A DNA stretch of 64,000 nt from Flavobacterium humidisoli (GTDB lineage: Bacteria > Bacteroidota > Bacteroidia > Flavobacteriales > Flavobacteriaceae). The stretch covers positions 5,332,001 to 5,396,000 of the forward strand of contig NZ_CP096829.1 in NCBI RefSeq assembly GCF_023272795.1, in the 5' to 3' direction. The position numbers and the translations under genes are program-made. Positions 7,975-16,961 of this stretch are shown in pieces (within the stretch, counting starts at the first letter, position 1; each line of letters opens with the position of its first letter). The notes beneath the pieces were generated by a model. It was not told the DNA's origin. It saw nothing but the letters and a program-made list of their open reading frames with translations, and did not search any database.

Positions 7975-9708
7975 ATGAAAAAATATAATATAAAATCTAA
8001 GTTTCTGCTAATGTTTGCTACTGCTTTACTTGCAGGAAGCGCAGTTAGCTGTTCAGATTATCTTACTGATGATCCAGCAGATAAATTTACAAACGATAAC
8101 TTTTGGCAGTCAGAAGATAACGTAAAAACCTTTTCATGGCTTAATTATGATACTTTTTATGGTTATGGAAACGGAACAACAATCGGACTTTCTTTCTTCT
8201 ACTATCATGGAAGTGATTACAGAGTAGATGATAACTTGTCTGCCTTTACTTTCTATCAAATGCCAGTTACAGCTGCAACTACGAATCTTTATTCATGGAA
8301 TGAATACTACACGCTTATCCGCCGTTGTAATCTAATGCTTGAAAAAATACCAGCAGTAAGCATGTCTACTGAAAAAAAGAACCACTATATTGGAGTTGCT
8401 AAATTTTTTAGAGCTTACACCTATTTCCGTTTAGTGCAAAAATTTGGTGATGTGCCCTATACTGATCAATATTTAGCTCAAGGTGACGCAGAAGTGTATG
8501 CGCCTGCAAAACCAAGAGCCGAAATTATGGACAAAGTAATTGCAGAATTACAAGAAGCTGCAGATTTAATGTTGGTTAACGATGATAAAAACGTTACGGC
8601 AAATAAATACACGGCTTACGCTGCTTTAAGCAATGCTTGTCTTTATGAAGGCACATACAGAAAATATCATTTAGGACAAGATGGAAGTGCTTATTTGAAC
8701 AAGGCAAAAGCAGCTTCATTAATGATCATGAATAATCCAAGCTACAAATTAAATGCAGATTGGAAAGGACTTTACAATTCAGTTGAATTACTTGGAAATA
8801 CTGAAGTGATATTGGCAAAACGTTACTTGACAAACGTATTAATGCATTCTCTTCAAAACTATACAAATACTTCAACGATTCAGTATGGTTTAACAAAATG
8901 GGCCGCTGACAGTTATGTAACTACAAACGGATTGCCTATTCAGCAAGCTGGAAACAGCCAGTACACCGGTGACGATACTCCAGCAAAAACATTTGCTAAT
9001 AGAGATCCACGTTTTGGTAAAACGGTAAATCCTGCTAACTACGGTTACAAAGGAAAACCTTTTGGTACAACTGCTTTGGTTTCTATGTCTGGATATGTAT
9101 TTGAGTTGTACAACAACCCTGCTACAACAGGCCCAGATGTAACAACTGGTGGACGTAATTATACAGATGCTCCATTATTTACTTTAAGCGAAGTATATTT
9201 AAATTATGCCGAAGCTTGCGCTGAGTTAGGAACAGCAACCAACAGTGATCTTGATCTATCAATCAATAAAGTTCGTGCACGTGCTGGAATTGCTCCTCTA
9301 ACAACAGATGGAACAAATGCTTCTGCAAATGGCGTTCAAATTAATGACCCAAGAAGAACTTCTTCTTTAGAGCAATTAACTGGAGTAGTAAATCCGTTAA
9401 TCTGGGAAGTTCGTCGTGAGCGTCAAATTGAGTTCATGAGCTGGACAACTTTAAGACAGGCTGATATTTACCGTTGGAAAAAAGGAGATTACTTAGACAC
9501 TAACAAAAACCCTGATGTAAATCTTGGTGCTAGAATTGGTTCTCCTGTTGGTTCTCAAACTGTTGTAGACGCTAACGGATATGTAAAAATCTATCCTGTA
9601 AGCACAAGGACTTTCGAACCTAAGCATTATTTAATGAACATTCCAACGAATGACATTGATTTGTACAAAGCTCAAGGTATCGATTTAAAACAAAATCCAG
9701 GCTGGTAA
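7975..9708 (+). CDS. SusD/RagB-family nutrient-binding lipoprotein (cell-wall sugar locus)
   Basis: A 577-residue surface lipoprotein. The signal peptide ends at Cys26 (LLAGSAVSC), followed by SDYLTDDPADKFTNDNFWQSE, the usual SusD N-terminus. The middle has the TPR-like helices of RagB/SusD (NLMLEKIPAV; AKFFRAYTYFRLVQKFGDVPY, about residues 120-165) and the C-terminal half has the RRERQIEFM (about 478-486) found in the SusD_RagB domain. It caps the SusC barrel encoded 25 bp upstream and selects the ligand. A strong terminator hairpin follows at 9745. Confidence 0.94.
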   Translation: MKKYNIKSKFLLMFATALLAGSAVSCSDYLTDDPADKFTNDNFWQSEDNVKTFSWLNYDTFYGYGNGTTIGLSFFYYHGSDYRVDDNLSAFTFYQMPVTAATTNLYSWNEYYTLIRRCNLMLEKIPAVSMSTEKKNHYIGVAKFFRAYTYFRLVQKFGDVPYTDQYLAQGDAEVYAPAKPRAEIMDKVIAELQEAADLMLVNDDKNVTANKYTAYAALSNACLYEGTYRKYHLGQDGSAYLNKAKAASLMIMNNPSYKLNADWKGLYNSVELLGNTEVILAKRYLTNVLMHSLQNYTNTSTIQYGLTKWAADSYVTTNGLPIQQAGNSQYTGDDTPAKTFANRDPRFGKTVNPANYGYKGKPFGTTALVSMSGYVFELYNNPATTGPDVTTGGRNYTDAPLFTLSEVYLNYAEACAELGTATNSDLDLSINKVRARAGIAPLTTDGTNASANGVQINDPRRTSSLEQLTGVVNPLIWEVRRERQIEFMSWTTLRQADIYRWKKGDYLDTNKNPDVNLGARIGSPVGSQTVVDANGYVKIYPVSTRTFEPKHYLMNIPTNDIDLYKAQGIDLKQNPGW

Positions 9709-9744
9709 TTTTCGTTAAAAACTGAAAAAACAGCATCTAATTAA

Positions 9745-9777
9745 ACTGCCTCCGACGTGAGACTTTTCGGAGGCAGT
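9745..9777 (+). terminator. Terminator hairpin after susD
   Basis: Perfect 11-bp stem ACTGCCTCCGA / TCGGAGGCAGT with an 11-nt loop, followed by CTTTT. It lies 36 bp past the susD stop and would separate the abundant susCD message from the enzymes downstream, either fully or as partial read-through. Confidence 0.85.
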
Positions 9778-9964
9778 CTTTTAAATACTCTTTTCAAACA
9801 CATTGTGACCGATAAAAAGGCCAAATAAAAAAATTAATCCTGATTCATACAGGTTATATCTTGTTAGTTTTTAGATTCCCCAAATCTGCCTAAAACATTC
9901 ATATACTCCGATAAAATCTTAATTTTATTAGTCCATTTTGTCTCTAACTAATAACTGTATTAAA

Positions 9965-11167
9965 ATGATAAAATTTATAGCAAAAAGTGCTTTTATTACA
10001 GCATTTCTGTTTTATACCCCGTCCTATTCGGCAAACATTCAGCCAAATAAAAACGTTATTACAGCAGAAATCAATAACGCTGTTATAAAAACAGGTGCAG
10101 ACAATTACGAAAAATATTTACCACTTTTAAAAGATAAAAAAGTTGGAATTGTAACCAACCAGACTGGAATTTTATCTGATAAAACACATGTGGTTGATTT
10201 TCTATTGGAGAAAAAAATTGCTGTTCAGACTATCTTTGCTCCCGAGCACGGATTTAGAGGAACAGCCGATGCCGGCGAACATATTGTTGACGGAAAGGAT
10301 CCTAAAACAGGACTTCCGATAATTTCGCTTTATGGCGACAACAAAAAACCAAAAACAGCACAGTTATCTGGAATAGATGTTATGATTTTTGACTTGCAAG
10401 ATGTTGGAGCAAGATTTTACACCTACATTTCTTCTTTGCATTATGTAATGGAAGCTTGTGCAGAAAACAATATTCAGCTTATTGTTTTTGATCGTCCAAA
10501 TCCAAATGGTTCTATTGTTGACGGACCGCTTTTAGAAAAAGAATTTACCAGTTTTGTTGGTATGCACCCTATTCCGCTTTTGCACGGAATGACAATTGGT
10601 GAATATGCACAAATGGTCAATGGAGAAAAATGGCTCAAAGATGGCGCTCAATGTAAACTAACCGTGATTCCGTGTGTAGATTACAGCAGAACAATGCCAT
10701 ACAGTTTATTGGTAAAACCGTCTCCGAATTTGCCAAATGACCAGTCTATAAATTTATATGCAAGTTTATGTCTTTTTGAAGGAACAAACGTAAGCATGGG
10801 ACGTGGAACTGAAAAACAATTTCAAATCTATGGTTCTCCATTTTTAAGTAAAACCAATTTCAGTTTTACCCCGAAGCCAAATTTTGGCGCTAAAGATCCT
10901 TTATACAATGGAAAAGAATGTTTTGGAGAAGATTTGACGGCTTATCCAAAATTGAAACAATTAGAATTGAAATGGCTTATTAAAGCGTATCAGAATACCA
11001 GCGATAAAACAAAATTCTTTAACGGATTTTTTACCAAACTAGCCGGAACAAAAAAACTGCAGCAGCAAATTGAAAGCGGTGTTTCTGAAGCTCAGATAAG
11101 AAAGACTTGGCAGAAAGACTTAGAAGCTTTCAAAAAAATGCGAACAAAATACCTTATTTATAAATAA
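9965..11167 (+). CDS. namZ: DUF1343 protein, NamZ-type exo-beta-N-acetylmuramidase
   Basis: 400 residues from the ATG at 9965; an in-frame TTG at 9938 would add nine residues before the signal peptide and is less likely. The signal peptide MIKFIAKSAFITAFLFYTPS ends at YSA, so the protein is exported. The rest is a full-length DUF1343 domain with its typical stretches KVGIVTNQTGI, FAPEHGFRGTADAGE, SLYGDNKKP, DLQDVGARFYTY, VFDRPNPNG and FEGTNVSMGRGTEKQFQ. DUF1343 is the family of Bacillus YbbC/NamZ, which removes MurNAc from the non-reducing ends of murein chains and is encoded beside NagZ, AmiE and MurQ, as here. It should act in the periplasm with the NagZ fusion protein. Assignment as muramidase rests on family membership and gene context. 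Confidence 0.85.
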   Translation: MIKFIAKSAFITAFLFYTPSYSANIQPNKNVITAEINNAVIKTGADNYEKYLPLLKDKKVGIVTNQTGILSDKTHVVDFLLEKKIAVQTIFAPEHGFRGTADAGEHIVDGKDPKTGLPIISLYGDNKKPKTAQLSGIDVMIFDLQDVGARFYTYISSLHYVMEACAENNIQLIVFDRPNPNGSIVDGPLLEKEFTSFVGMHPIPLLHGMTIGEYAQMVNGEKWLKDGAQCKLTVIPCVDYSRTMPYSLLVKPSPNLPNDQSINLYASLCLFEGTNVSMGRGTEKQFQIYGSPFLSKTNFSFTPKPNFGAKDPLYNGKECFGEDLTAYPKLKQLELKWLIKAYQNTSDKTKFFNGFFTKLAGTKKLQQQIESGVSEAQIRKTWQKDLEAFKKMRTKYLIYK

Positions 11168-11291
11168 TATTTTTTAATTCACTCCCCCCTTTCCAATCTT
11201 CTATTTTTAAATAAAATAGAAACTATTAATGTAAAATAGTGAAACCTGAAATTCTAAAAATTTTGGTTTCAAAAATCAAAAAAAAAGAAAA

Positions 11292-12119
11292 ATGAAAAAT
11301 AAAAATCCTGAAACTGAACAAGAATCTTTGTACAAAGACTTGGATCAAATGAGCGTGAAAGAACTTCTTACAAACATTAATACAGAAGACAAAAAAGTTC
11401 CGCATATTATTGAAGAACAGATTCCTAAAATAGAAAAACTGGTTAAGGCTATTGTTAAAAAAATGCAGCTGGGCGGGAGATTATTTTATATAGGAGCCGG
11501 AACTTCTGGGAGAATCGGAATTTTAGATGCATCTGAATGTCCACCAACTTTTGGCGTGCCTCATGATATGATTATCGGAATTATTGCAGGTGGAGACACT
11601 GCCATCAGAAAAGCGGTAGAAAATGCTGAGGACGATACTGAACAAGCATGGAAAGATTTGGCAAAATTCGAAATTTCAAGTTTGGATATGATTATCGGAA
11701 TCGCTGCTTCTGGCAATACACCTTACGTTTTAGGGGCACTTAAAAAAGCGAAAGAACACAATATTAAAACTGGAAGTATTTCTTGCATCAGCAACGGACT
11801 TATCGCTCAAGAAGCCGATTATCCGATTGAATTAATTGTAGGCCCTGAGTTCTTAACCGGAAGCACCAGAATGAAAGCAGGAACAGCACAGAAACTAACT
11901 CTAAATATGATTTCTACTTCGGTAATGATCAAATTAGGAAAAGTAAAAGGCAACAAAATGGTCGACATGCAGCTGTCTAACGAAAAACTCGTAAAACGCG
12001 GTATCAAAATGATTATGGAAGAACTTGGCATTGAATATGATGCAGCCGAAGAATTATTGCACACGCATAAAAGCGTTAGAGCCGTTCTCCTAGCTCACAA
12101 CAAAAATCAGGAAAACTAA
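11292..12119 (+). CDS. murQ: N-acetylmuramic acid 6-phosphate etherase MurQ
   Basis: A 275-residue cytoplasmic SIS-domain enzyme that cleaves the lactyl ether of MurNAc-6-P to give GlcNAc-6-P and D-lactate. The sugar-phosphate-binding GAGTSGR is at 68-74, followed by GILDASECPPTFG with Glu82, and GGDTAIRKAVENAEDD with Glu113; these correspond to the two glutamates (83 and 114) important in E. coli MurQ. GSTRMKAGTAQKLTLNM is also characteristic of MurQ and GCKR. It is about 20 residues shorter than the E. coli enzyme, the difference being mostly at the C-terminus. It needs MurNAc-6-P, yet no kinase or PTS gene is in the window. Confidence 0.95.
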   Translation: MKNKNPETEQESLYKDLDQMSVKELLTNINTEDKKVPHIIEEQIPKIEKLVKAIVKKMQLGGRLFYIGAGTSGRIGILDASECPPTFGVPHDMIIGIIAGGDTAIRKAVENAEDDTEQAWKDLAKFEISSLDMIIGIAASGNTPYVLGALKKAKEHNIKTGSISCISNGLIAQEADYPIELIVGPEFLTGSTRMKAGTAQKLTLNMISTSVMIKLGKVKGNKMVDMQLSNEKLVKRGIKMIMEELGIEYDAAEELLHTHKSVRAVLLAHNKNQEN

Positions 12120-12200
12120 AAACCACACTATCAAAATCTTTTTATAGATTTATACAAATTCAAAAGCTGAATAAATTCATTTTTTGGAGTTTTTAACAAC

Positions 12201-12228
12201 GACCTGACAGAGTAAAATCTGTTAGGTC
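12201..12228. repeat. Hairpin between murQ and the symporter gene
   Basis: GACCTGACAGA and TCTGTTAGGTC form an 11-bp stem (one G-T pair) around a 6-nt loop, followed by an A/T-rich run without a clean U-tract. It may be a weak terminator, an mRNA stabiliser, or one copy of a dispersed intergenic repeat. Confidence 0.5.
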
Positions 12229-12287
12229 AATTAAAAAATTTCTGATCTGAATTATTTTAAAAAACCAAAAATCACCAAAACTATAAA

Positions 12288-13796
12288 ATGACACCAAGTA
12301 CCATCCTTCTTCTTATCATCATTTATTTCGGAACATTATTCTACATCTCGCACAGAGTCAGCAGAAAAGACAGCGGAAATGAAGCCTTTTTTACAGCCAA
12401 TAAAAATTCAAAATGGTATTTAGTTGCTTTCGGTATGATCGGAACAGCACTTTCTGGAGTAACCTTTATTTCTGTTCCCGGAGAAGTTGGCGCACCAAGC
12501 GGTGAACAATTTAAATATTTTCAGTTTGTTTTAGGAAACGCACTTGGATTTATTGTCATTACCAAATTATTGCTGCCTTTATATTATCGAATGAATCTGA
12601 CATCGATTTATGGATATATTGAGCAAAGAATGGGATTTTTCAGTTATAAAACAGCTGCTTCTATTTTCTTGATCAGCCGAACGATAAGTTCTGCTTTCAG
12701 ATTGTATTTGGTGGTAATCGTTTTACAGCGTTTTGTTTTCGATTTTTATCATGTTCCTTTTGCATTTACGGTTTTAATTTCACTACTTCTTATTTTCTCT
12801 TATACGTATAGAGGCGGATTAAAAACAATTATTATTACCGATACTTTACAAACATTTTTCCTTGTAACTTCTGTTTTTCTTACTATCTATTTCATTTGCG
12901 ACCGTATGGATTTAAGTGCCATTAGCGCTTTTGAAGAAGTAAAAAACAGTAACTATTCTAAGATCTTTTTCTTTGATGATTTTATGGGAAGTAAATTCCA
13001 TTTTGTAAAACAAATTCTTGGCGGAATGTTCGTAACCATTGCCATGACAGGACTTGATCAAGATTTAATGCAAAAAAACTTGAGCTGTAAAAACATTGGC
13101 GAAGCACAAAAAAACATGTTCACTTTTACGGGAATATTTGTTGTCATTAATATTTTCTTTTTGAGTGTTGGAGCGCTTTTATACATCTATGCCAATAAAA
13201 ACGGAATTGCAGTTCCTACCGATTTAATTACGGGCAAACCAAGAACCGATTTACTTTTCCCTGAAATTGCTTTAAATCATTTAGCACTTGTTCCTGCCAT
13301 CGTATTTTTATTGGGAATTATTGCCGCCACTTTTGCAACCACAGATTCTGCCCTAACAGCCTTAACGACTTCTTTCTGTGTAGACTTCTTAGGCATGGAT
13401 AAAGCAGAAAACAGCCATAAAAAAAACACAGTAAGAATTAGACATTTAGTTCATATTAGTTTCTCTATTTTAGTCTTTTTCATCATTATTATTTTCAATT
13501 CGATCAATGACAGTTCGGTGGTCGGAATGATCTTTAAGGTTGCTTCTTATACTTACGGTCCGTTATTAGGATTGTATGCTTTTGGTTTATTCCAAAAATC
13601 ACGACATGTAAATGACAAACTGGTTCCGTTTATCTGTTTACTATCTCCATTATTTACCTATTTTATCAATGAATATTCTAAAGTTTTATTTGCAGGATAT
13701 GTTTTTGATAACGAACTAATTATACTAAACGGATTAATTACTTATTTAGGATTATTTATTACGAGTTCACGCAGTGAGAAAGAAATAAGTTTCTAA
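12288..13796 (+). CDS. Sodium:solute symporter, probable N-acetylmuramate importer (MurT-like)
   Basis: A 502-residue inner-membrane SSS-family transporter with about 13 hydrophobic helices. It shows the SSS signature region MIGTALSGVTFISVPGEVGA (about 50-70, substrate and sodium-site helix) and ATFATTDSALTALTTSF (about 345-361). In Tannerella forsythia an SSS symporter (MurT) encoded beside murK and murQ brings MurNAc into the cell without phosphorylating it. The position here, directly after murQ and before the NagZ fusion, gives the same reading. MurNAc as substrate is inferred from context; other amino sugars or sialic-acid-type ligands cannot be excluded from sequence. Confidence 0.8.
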   Translation: MTPSTILLLIIIYFGTLFYISHRVSRKDSGNEAFFTANKNSKWYLVAFGMIGTALSGVTFISVPGEVGAPSGEQFKYFQFVLGNALGFIVITKLLLPLYYRMNLTSIYGYIEQRMGFFSYKTAASIFLISRTISSAFRLYLVVIVLQRFVFDFYHVPFAFTVLISLLLIFSYTYRGGLKTIIITDTLQTFFLVTSVFLTIYFICDRMDLSAISAFEEVKNSNYSKIFFFDDFMGSKFHFVKQILGGMFVTIAMTGLDQDLMQKNLSCKNIGEAQKNMFTFTGIFVVINIFFLSVGALLYIYANKNGIAVPTDLITGKPRTDLLFPEIALNHLALVPAIVFLLGIIAATFATTDSALTALTTSFCVDFLGMDKAENSHKKNTVRIRHLVHISFSILVFFIIIIFNSINDSSVVGMIFKVASYTYGPLLGLYAFGLFQKSRHVNDKLVPFICLLSPLFTYFINEYSKVLFAGYVFDNELIILNGLITYLGLFITSSRSEKEISF

Positions 13797-13869
13797 TTCA
13801 GCCTATCCAAAATTTACTAATCGATTAAAAATTTATTATTTGATTTTCAATTGGTTTAAAAAATGTTAC

Positions 13870-16866
13870 ATGAAAAATTCTATTATAAAAATAAGTCTCT
13901 ACGCCGCATTTTTATTTCTAATCACCAATTGCGGTTCCAAGAAAAATACTGGCCTAACTGATGCAAAAAAAGATATTTCTTTAAAAGATACAATTGTTTA
14001 CGTGCCTAAAAATAATGCTGAGAAAAAGACTTTCTTTAAAGATTCAGATCAGGAAACGGCTTGGGTAGACAGTATTTACAATAAAATGACGGTACAGGAA
14101 AAAATCGGGCAATTGTTTATGGTTTCTGCCTATTCAAACAAAGATTCTGTACACGTTAATCAGATCAGCAAACTGATTGAAGATTATAAAATAGGAAACG
14201 TAATTTTCTTTCAGGGTGGACCAGTTCGTCAGGCGAAATTAACCAACCTATATCAGTCAAAAGCAAAAGTGCCTTTGATGATCGGGATCGATGCCGAATG
14301 GGGATTAGCCATGCGATTAGATTCAACCTATCGTTATCCTTGGAATATGACTTTGGGCGCTATTCAGGATTTAAGTTTAATTGAAAATGTGGGAAGAAAT
14401 ATGGCAGCCGAAAATAAACGAATCGGCGTTCATTTTAACTTCGCACCAGTTTTAGATATTAACACCAATCCTAAAAACCCAATTATCGGAAACCGTTCTT
14501 TTGGCGAAGACAAAGTCAATGTAAGCGAAAAAGCCCTTGCTTTAATGAAAGGTATACAAGGAAATGGCGTTTTCTGCACTGGGAAACATTTTCCTGGACA
14601 CGGCGACACTTCAACCGATTCACACCACGCTTTGCCTACCGTTAACTTTTCTAAAGAACGTATGGAATTGGTAGAACTGTATCCCTACAAAAAATTGTTC
14701 GACGAAGGTCTGGCTTCTGTTATGGTCGCACACCTTAATATTCCGAGTTTAGAATCACAGCCAAACTGTCCTTCCTCGGCTTCATATAATGTCGTTACCA
14801 ATCTGCTTCAAAAAGAATTAGGTTTCAACGGATTAATTTTTACAGATGGTTTGGCGATGAAAGGCGCCGCCAATTTTAAGGGACCTGGAGATTTGGAAAT
14901 CGCAGTTCTTTTGGCTGGAAATGATATTTTATTATGTCCAGAAAATGTTCCAGTTGCTTTTCAGAAATTGGAAGCGGCTTATAATGAAAAAGTGATTACA
15001 GAAGAACGATTAGCACATTCTGTTAAAAAAATACTGCATTTTAAATACAAAGCGGGACTGAACAAATACAAACCGATTGATTTAAATAATTTATACAATG
15101 ATTTGAATCCGTCGCAAAATGATGCTTTACATTATAAACTGTATGAAAATGCCATTACGGTTTTAAAAAACGAAAAAGAAATTCTACCGATAAAAGATTT
15201 AAGTGAAAAAATTGCATACATAAAACTAGGAGAAGACACGAACAGCACTTTCATTTCTACGCTAAAAAAATATACTGAAATTACAGAAGTAAAAGATACC
15301 AATCTTGATAGTCTGAATAAAGAATTGAGAAAATTTGACAAGGTTATCATCAGCTATCATAAAGTAAATAAAGCTTGGGAAAAACAAGAATTTACTTTAA
15401 CCGAAATGTTATGGCTGAAAGAAATTGCAAAACACAACAAAGTAATTTTAGACATTTTCGCAAAACCATATTCTTTATTGTCAATCAACAATTTTGATGA
15501 TATTGAAGGACTTGTAGTTTCGTACCAAAACTCAGATATTAGTCAGGTAGTTTCGGCAGAATTACTTTTTGGAGCGATTGAGGCCAAAGGAAAATTGCCT
15601 GTTTCTATCAATGATGCTTTCCATGTAAATGACGGATTAACTACAGAAAAACTAAATCGTCTCGCTTTTACAGCGCCAGAAAATGTAAATATGAATCCGG
15701 CAATTCTATCCAAAATCGATGCTGTGGCACAAAAAGCAATTGATGGCAGAATGGCTCCAGGAATGCAAGTTTTAGTGGCTAGAAAAGGAAACGTAATTTT
15801 TCAGAAATCGTATGGAGCTCAGACTTACGACAACACCAAAAAAGTAACCGATTCAGATTTATACGATGTCGCTTCGATCTCAAAAATGATTTCGACCTTG
15901 CCAAATGTGATGCAATTGTACGATAAAAACAAAGTAACGCTGGACACCAAACTGAAAGATATGCTGCCTTTTTTTGCCAAAACAAACAAAGAAAACATTA
16001 TTTTCAAAGATCTGCTAAATCACTACGCAGGGCTTCAGGCGTGGATTCCGTTTTACAAAGCAACTTTAGACAGCAACAATCAGCCTTCTGAAAAATATTA
16101 TAGAAAAGTAGCCGAAAACGGTTTTACAACAAAAGTAGCCGACAATCTTTACATTCGAAATGATTATCATGATACGATTATGAAAATCATTGCTGAAAGT
16201 CCTGTCGCTCTAAAAAAAGAATACAAATACAGTGATTTTACTTTTATCATCTTAAAAGAATATTTAGAAAGAAAAACACATAAAAAATTAGAAGAGCTGA
16301 GCCAGGAAAATTTCTACAGCACATTAGGAATGACGCATACGCTTTACAATCCGCTAGATAAATTTGACAAAAGCACTATTGTTCCAACCGAAATTGACAA
16401 CTATTTCAGACATCAGGTTATTCAGGGTTACGTGCACGACATGGCGGCTGCAATGGAAGGCGGAGTTGCAGGTCACGCGGGAATTTTTTCTAATGCGATG
16501 GATGTAGCCAAAATGATGCAGCTTTATCTGCAAAAAGGAAATTATGGCGGTATTCAGTATTTTTCTCCTGAGACTTTTGATGCCTTTAATACTTGTTATT
16601 ACAAAAATCAAAGCGTTTTGCGCGGTTTAGGATTTGATAAAAGAGTCCACAAAGGCGGGCCAACCTGCGATTGTGTTTCTGAAGCAAGTTTTGGACACAC
16701 TGGTTTTACAGGAAACATGGCTTGGGCAGATCCAGAAACCGAAATTGTGTATGTATTCCTATCCAACAGAACGTATCCAGAAGTAGTAAATGACGAAAAC
16801 AAATTAGCCAAAGGAAAAATCAGAGAAGAAATTCAACAAATCATTCAAGATGCGATAATAAAATAA
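13870..16866 (+). CDS. Lipoprotein fusing NagZ-type GH3 beta-N-acetylglucosaminidase and AmiE-like beta-lactamase-fold domain
   Basis: 998 residues from the ATG at 13870; an earlier in-frame TTG (13840) would spoil the lipoprotein signal LFLITNC (Cys21). Residues about 60-390 are a GH3 NagZ domain: KHFPGHGDTSTDSHHALP at 239-256 holds the D250-x-H252 acid/base dyad of NagZ enzymes, and FTDGLAMKGA places the nucleophile at Asp326. Residues about 390-590 resemble the GH3 C-terminal sandwich. Residues about 610-998 are a serine-hydrolase domain of the beta-lactamase family with S669-I-S-K672, Y787-S-D789 (for YxN) and H943-T-G945. In Bacillus subtilis, NagZ and AmiE (a beta-lactamase-fold N-acetylmuramyl-L-alanine amidase) are separate neighbours acting in sequence; here they are one chain. 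Anchored in the periplasm, it would remove GlcNAc and then the peptide from muropeptides. Amidase activity of the second half is inference; a DD-peptidase or esterase is the alternative. Confidence 0.88.
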   Translation: MKNSIIKISLYAAFLFLITNCGSKKNTGLTDAKKDISLKDTIVYVPKNNAEKKTFFKDSDQETAWVDSIYNKMTVQEKIGQLFMVSAYSNKDSVHVNQISKLIEDYKIGNVIFFQGGPVRQAKLTNLYQSKAKVPLMIGIDAEWGLAMRLDSTYRYPWNMTLGAIQDLSLIENVGRNMAAENKRIGVHFNFAPVLDINTNPKNPIIGNRSFGEDKVNVSEKALALMKGIQGNGVFCTGKHFPGHGDTSTDSHHALPTVNFSKERMELVELYPYKKLFDEGLASVMVAHLNIPSLESQPNCPSSASYNVVTNLLQKELGFNGLIFTDGLAMKGAANFKGPGDLEIAVLLAGNDILLCPENVPVAFQKLEAAYNEKVITEERLAHSVKKILHFKYKAGLNKYKPIDLNNLYNDLNPSQNDALHYKLYENAITVLKNEKEILPIKDLSEKIAYIKLGEDTNSTFISTLKKYTEITEVKDTNLDSLNKELRKFDKVIISYHKVNKAWEKQEFTLTEMLWLKEIAKHNKVILDIFAKPYSLLSINNFDDIEGLVVSYQNSDISQVVSAELLFGAIEAKGKLPVSINDAFHVNDGLTTEKLNRLAFTAPENVNMNPAILSKIDAVAQKAIDGRMAPGMQVLVARKGNVIFQKSYGAQTYDNTKKVTDSDLYDVASISKMISTLPNVMQLYDKNKVTLDTKLKDMLPFFAKTNKENIIFKDLLNHYAGLQAWIPFYKATLDSNNQPSEKYYRKVAENGFTTKVADNLYIRNDYHDTIMKIIAESPVALKKEYKYSDFTFIILKEYLERKTHKKLEELSQENFYSTLGMTHTLYNPLDKFDKSTIVPTEIDNYFRHQVIQGYVHDMAAAMEGGVAGHAGIFSNAMDVAKMMQLYLQKGNYGGIQYFSPETFDAFNTCYYKNQSVLRGLGFDKRVHKGGPTCDCVSEASFGHTGFTGNMAWADPETEIVYVFLSNRTYPEVVNDENKLAKGKIREEIQQIIQDAIIK

Positions 16867-16961
16867 AAAAATCTAAAACCAAAAATCCAAATTCCAAATT
16901 CCAAATTCCAAAATCTAAAATCTAAAATTCTAACTATCTAACTATCTAAAATATCAACCCA
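16867..16961. repeat. Low-complexity AT-rich tandem repeats
   Basis: The gap between the NagZ fusion and the acyltransferase gene is built of short tandem units: CCAAATT three times, CTAAAAT three times and CTAACTAT twice. No hairpin or promoter stands out. The same TTCCAAATT word occurs at 29410 and 29454. Confidence 0.6.

Noticed and set aside
9938..9964. TTG start for the DUF1343 gene
   Set aside because: The added residues would bury the signal peptide; the ATG at 9965 gives a clean export signal.
16867..16961. CRISPR-like array
   Set aside because: Units are 7-8 bp, directly abutting and degenerate, with no spacers; this is slippage-type low complexity.
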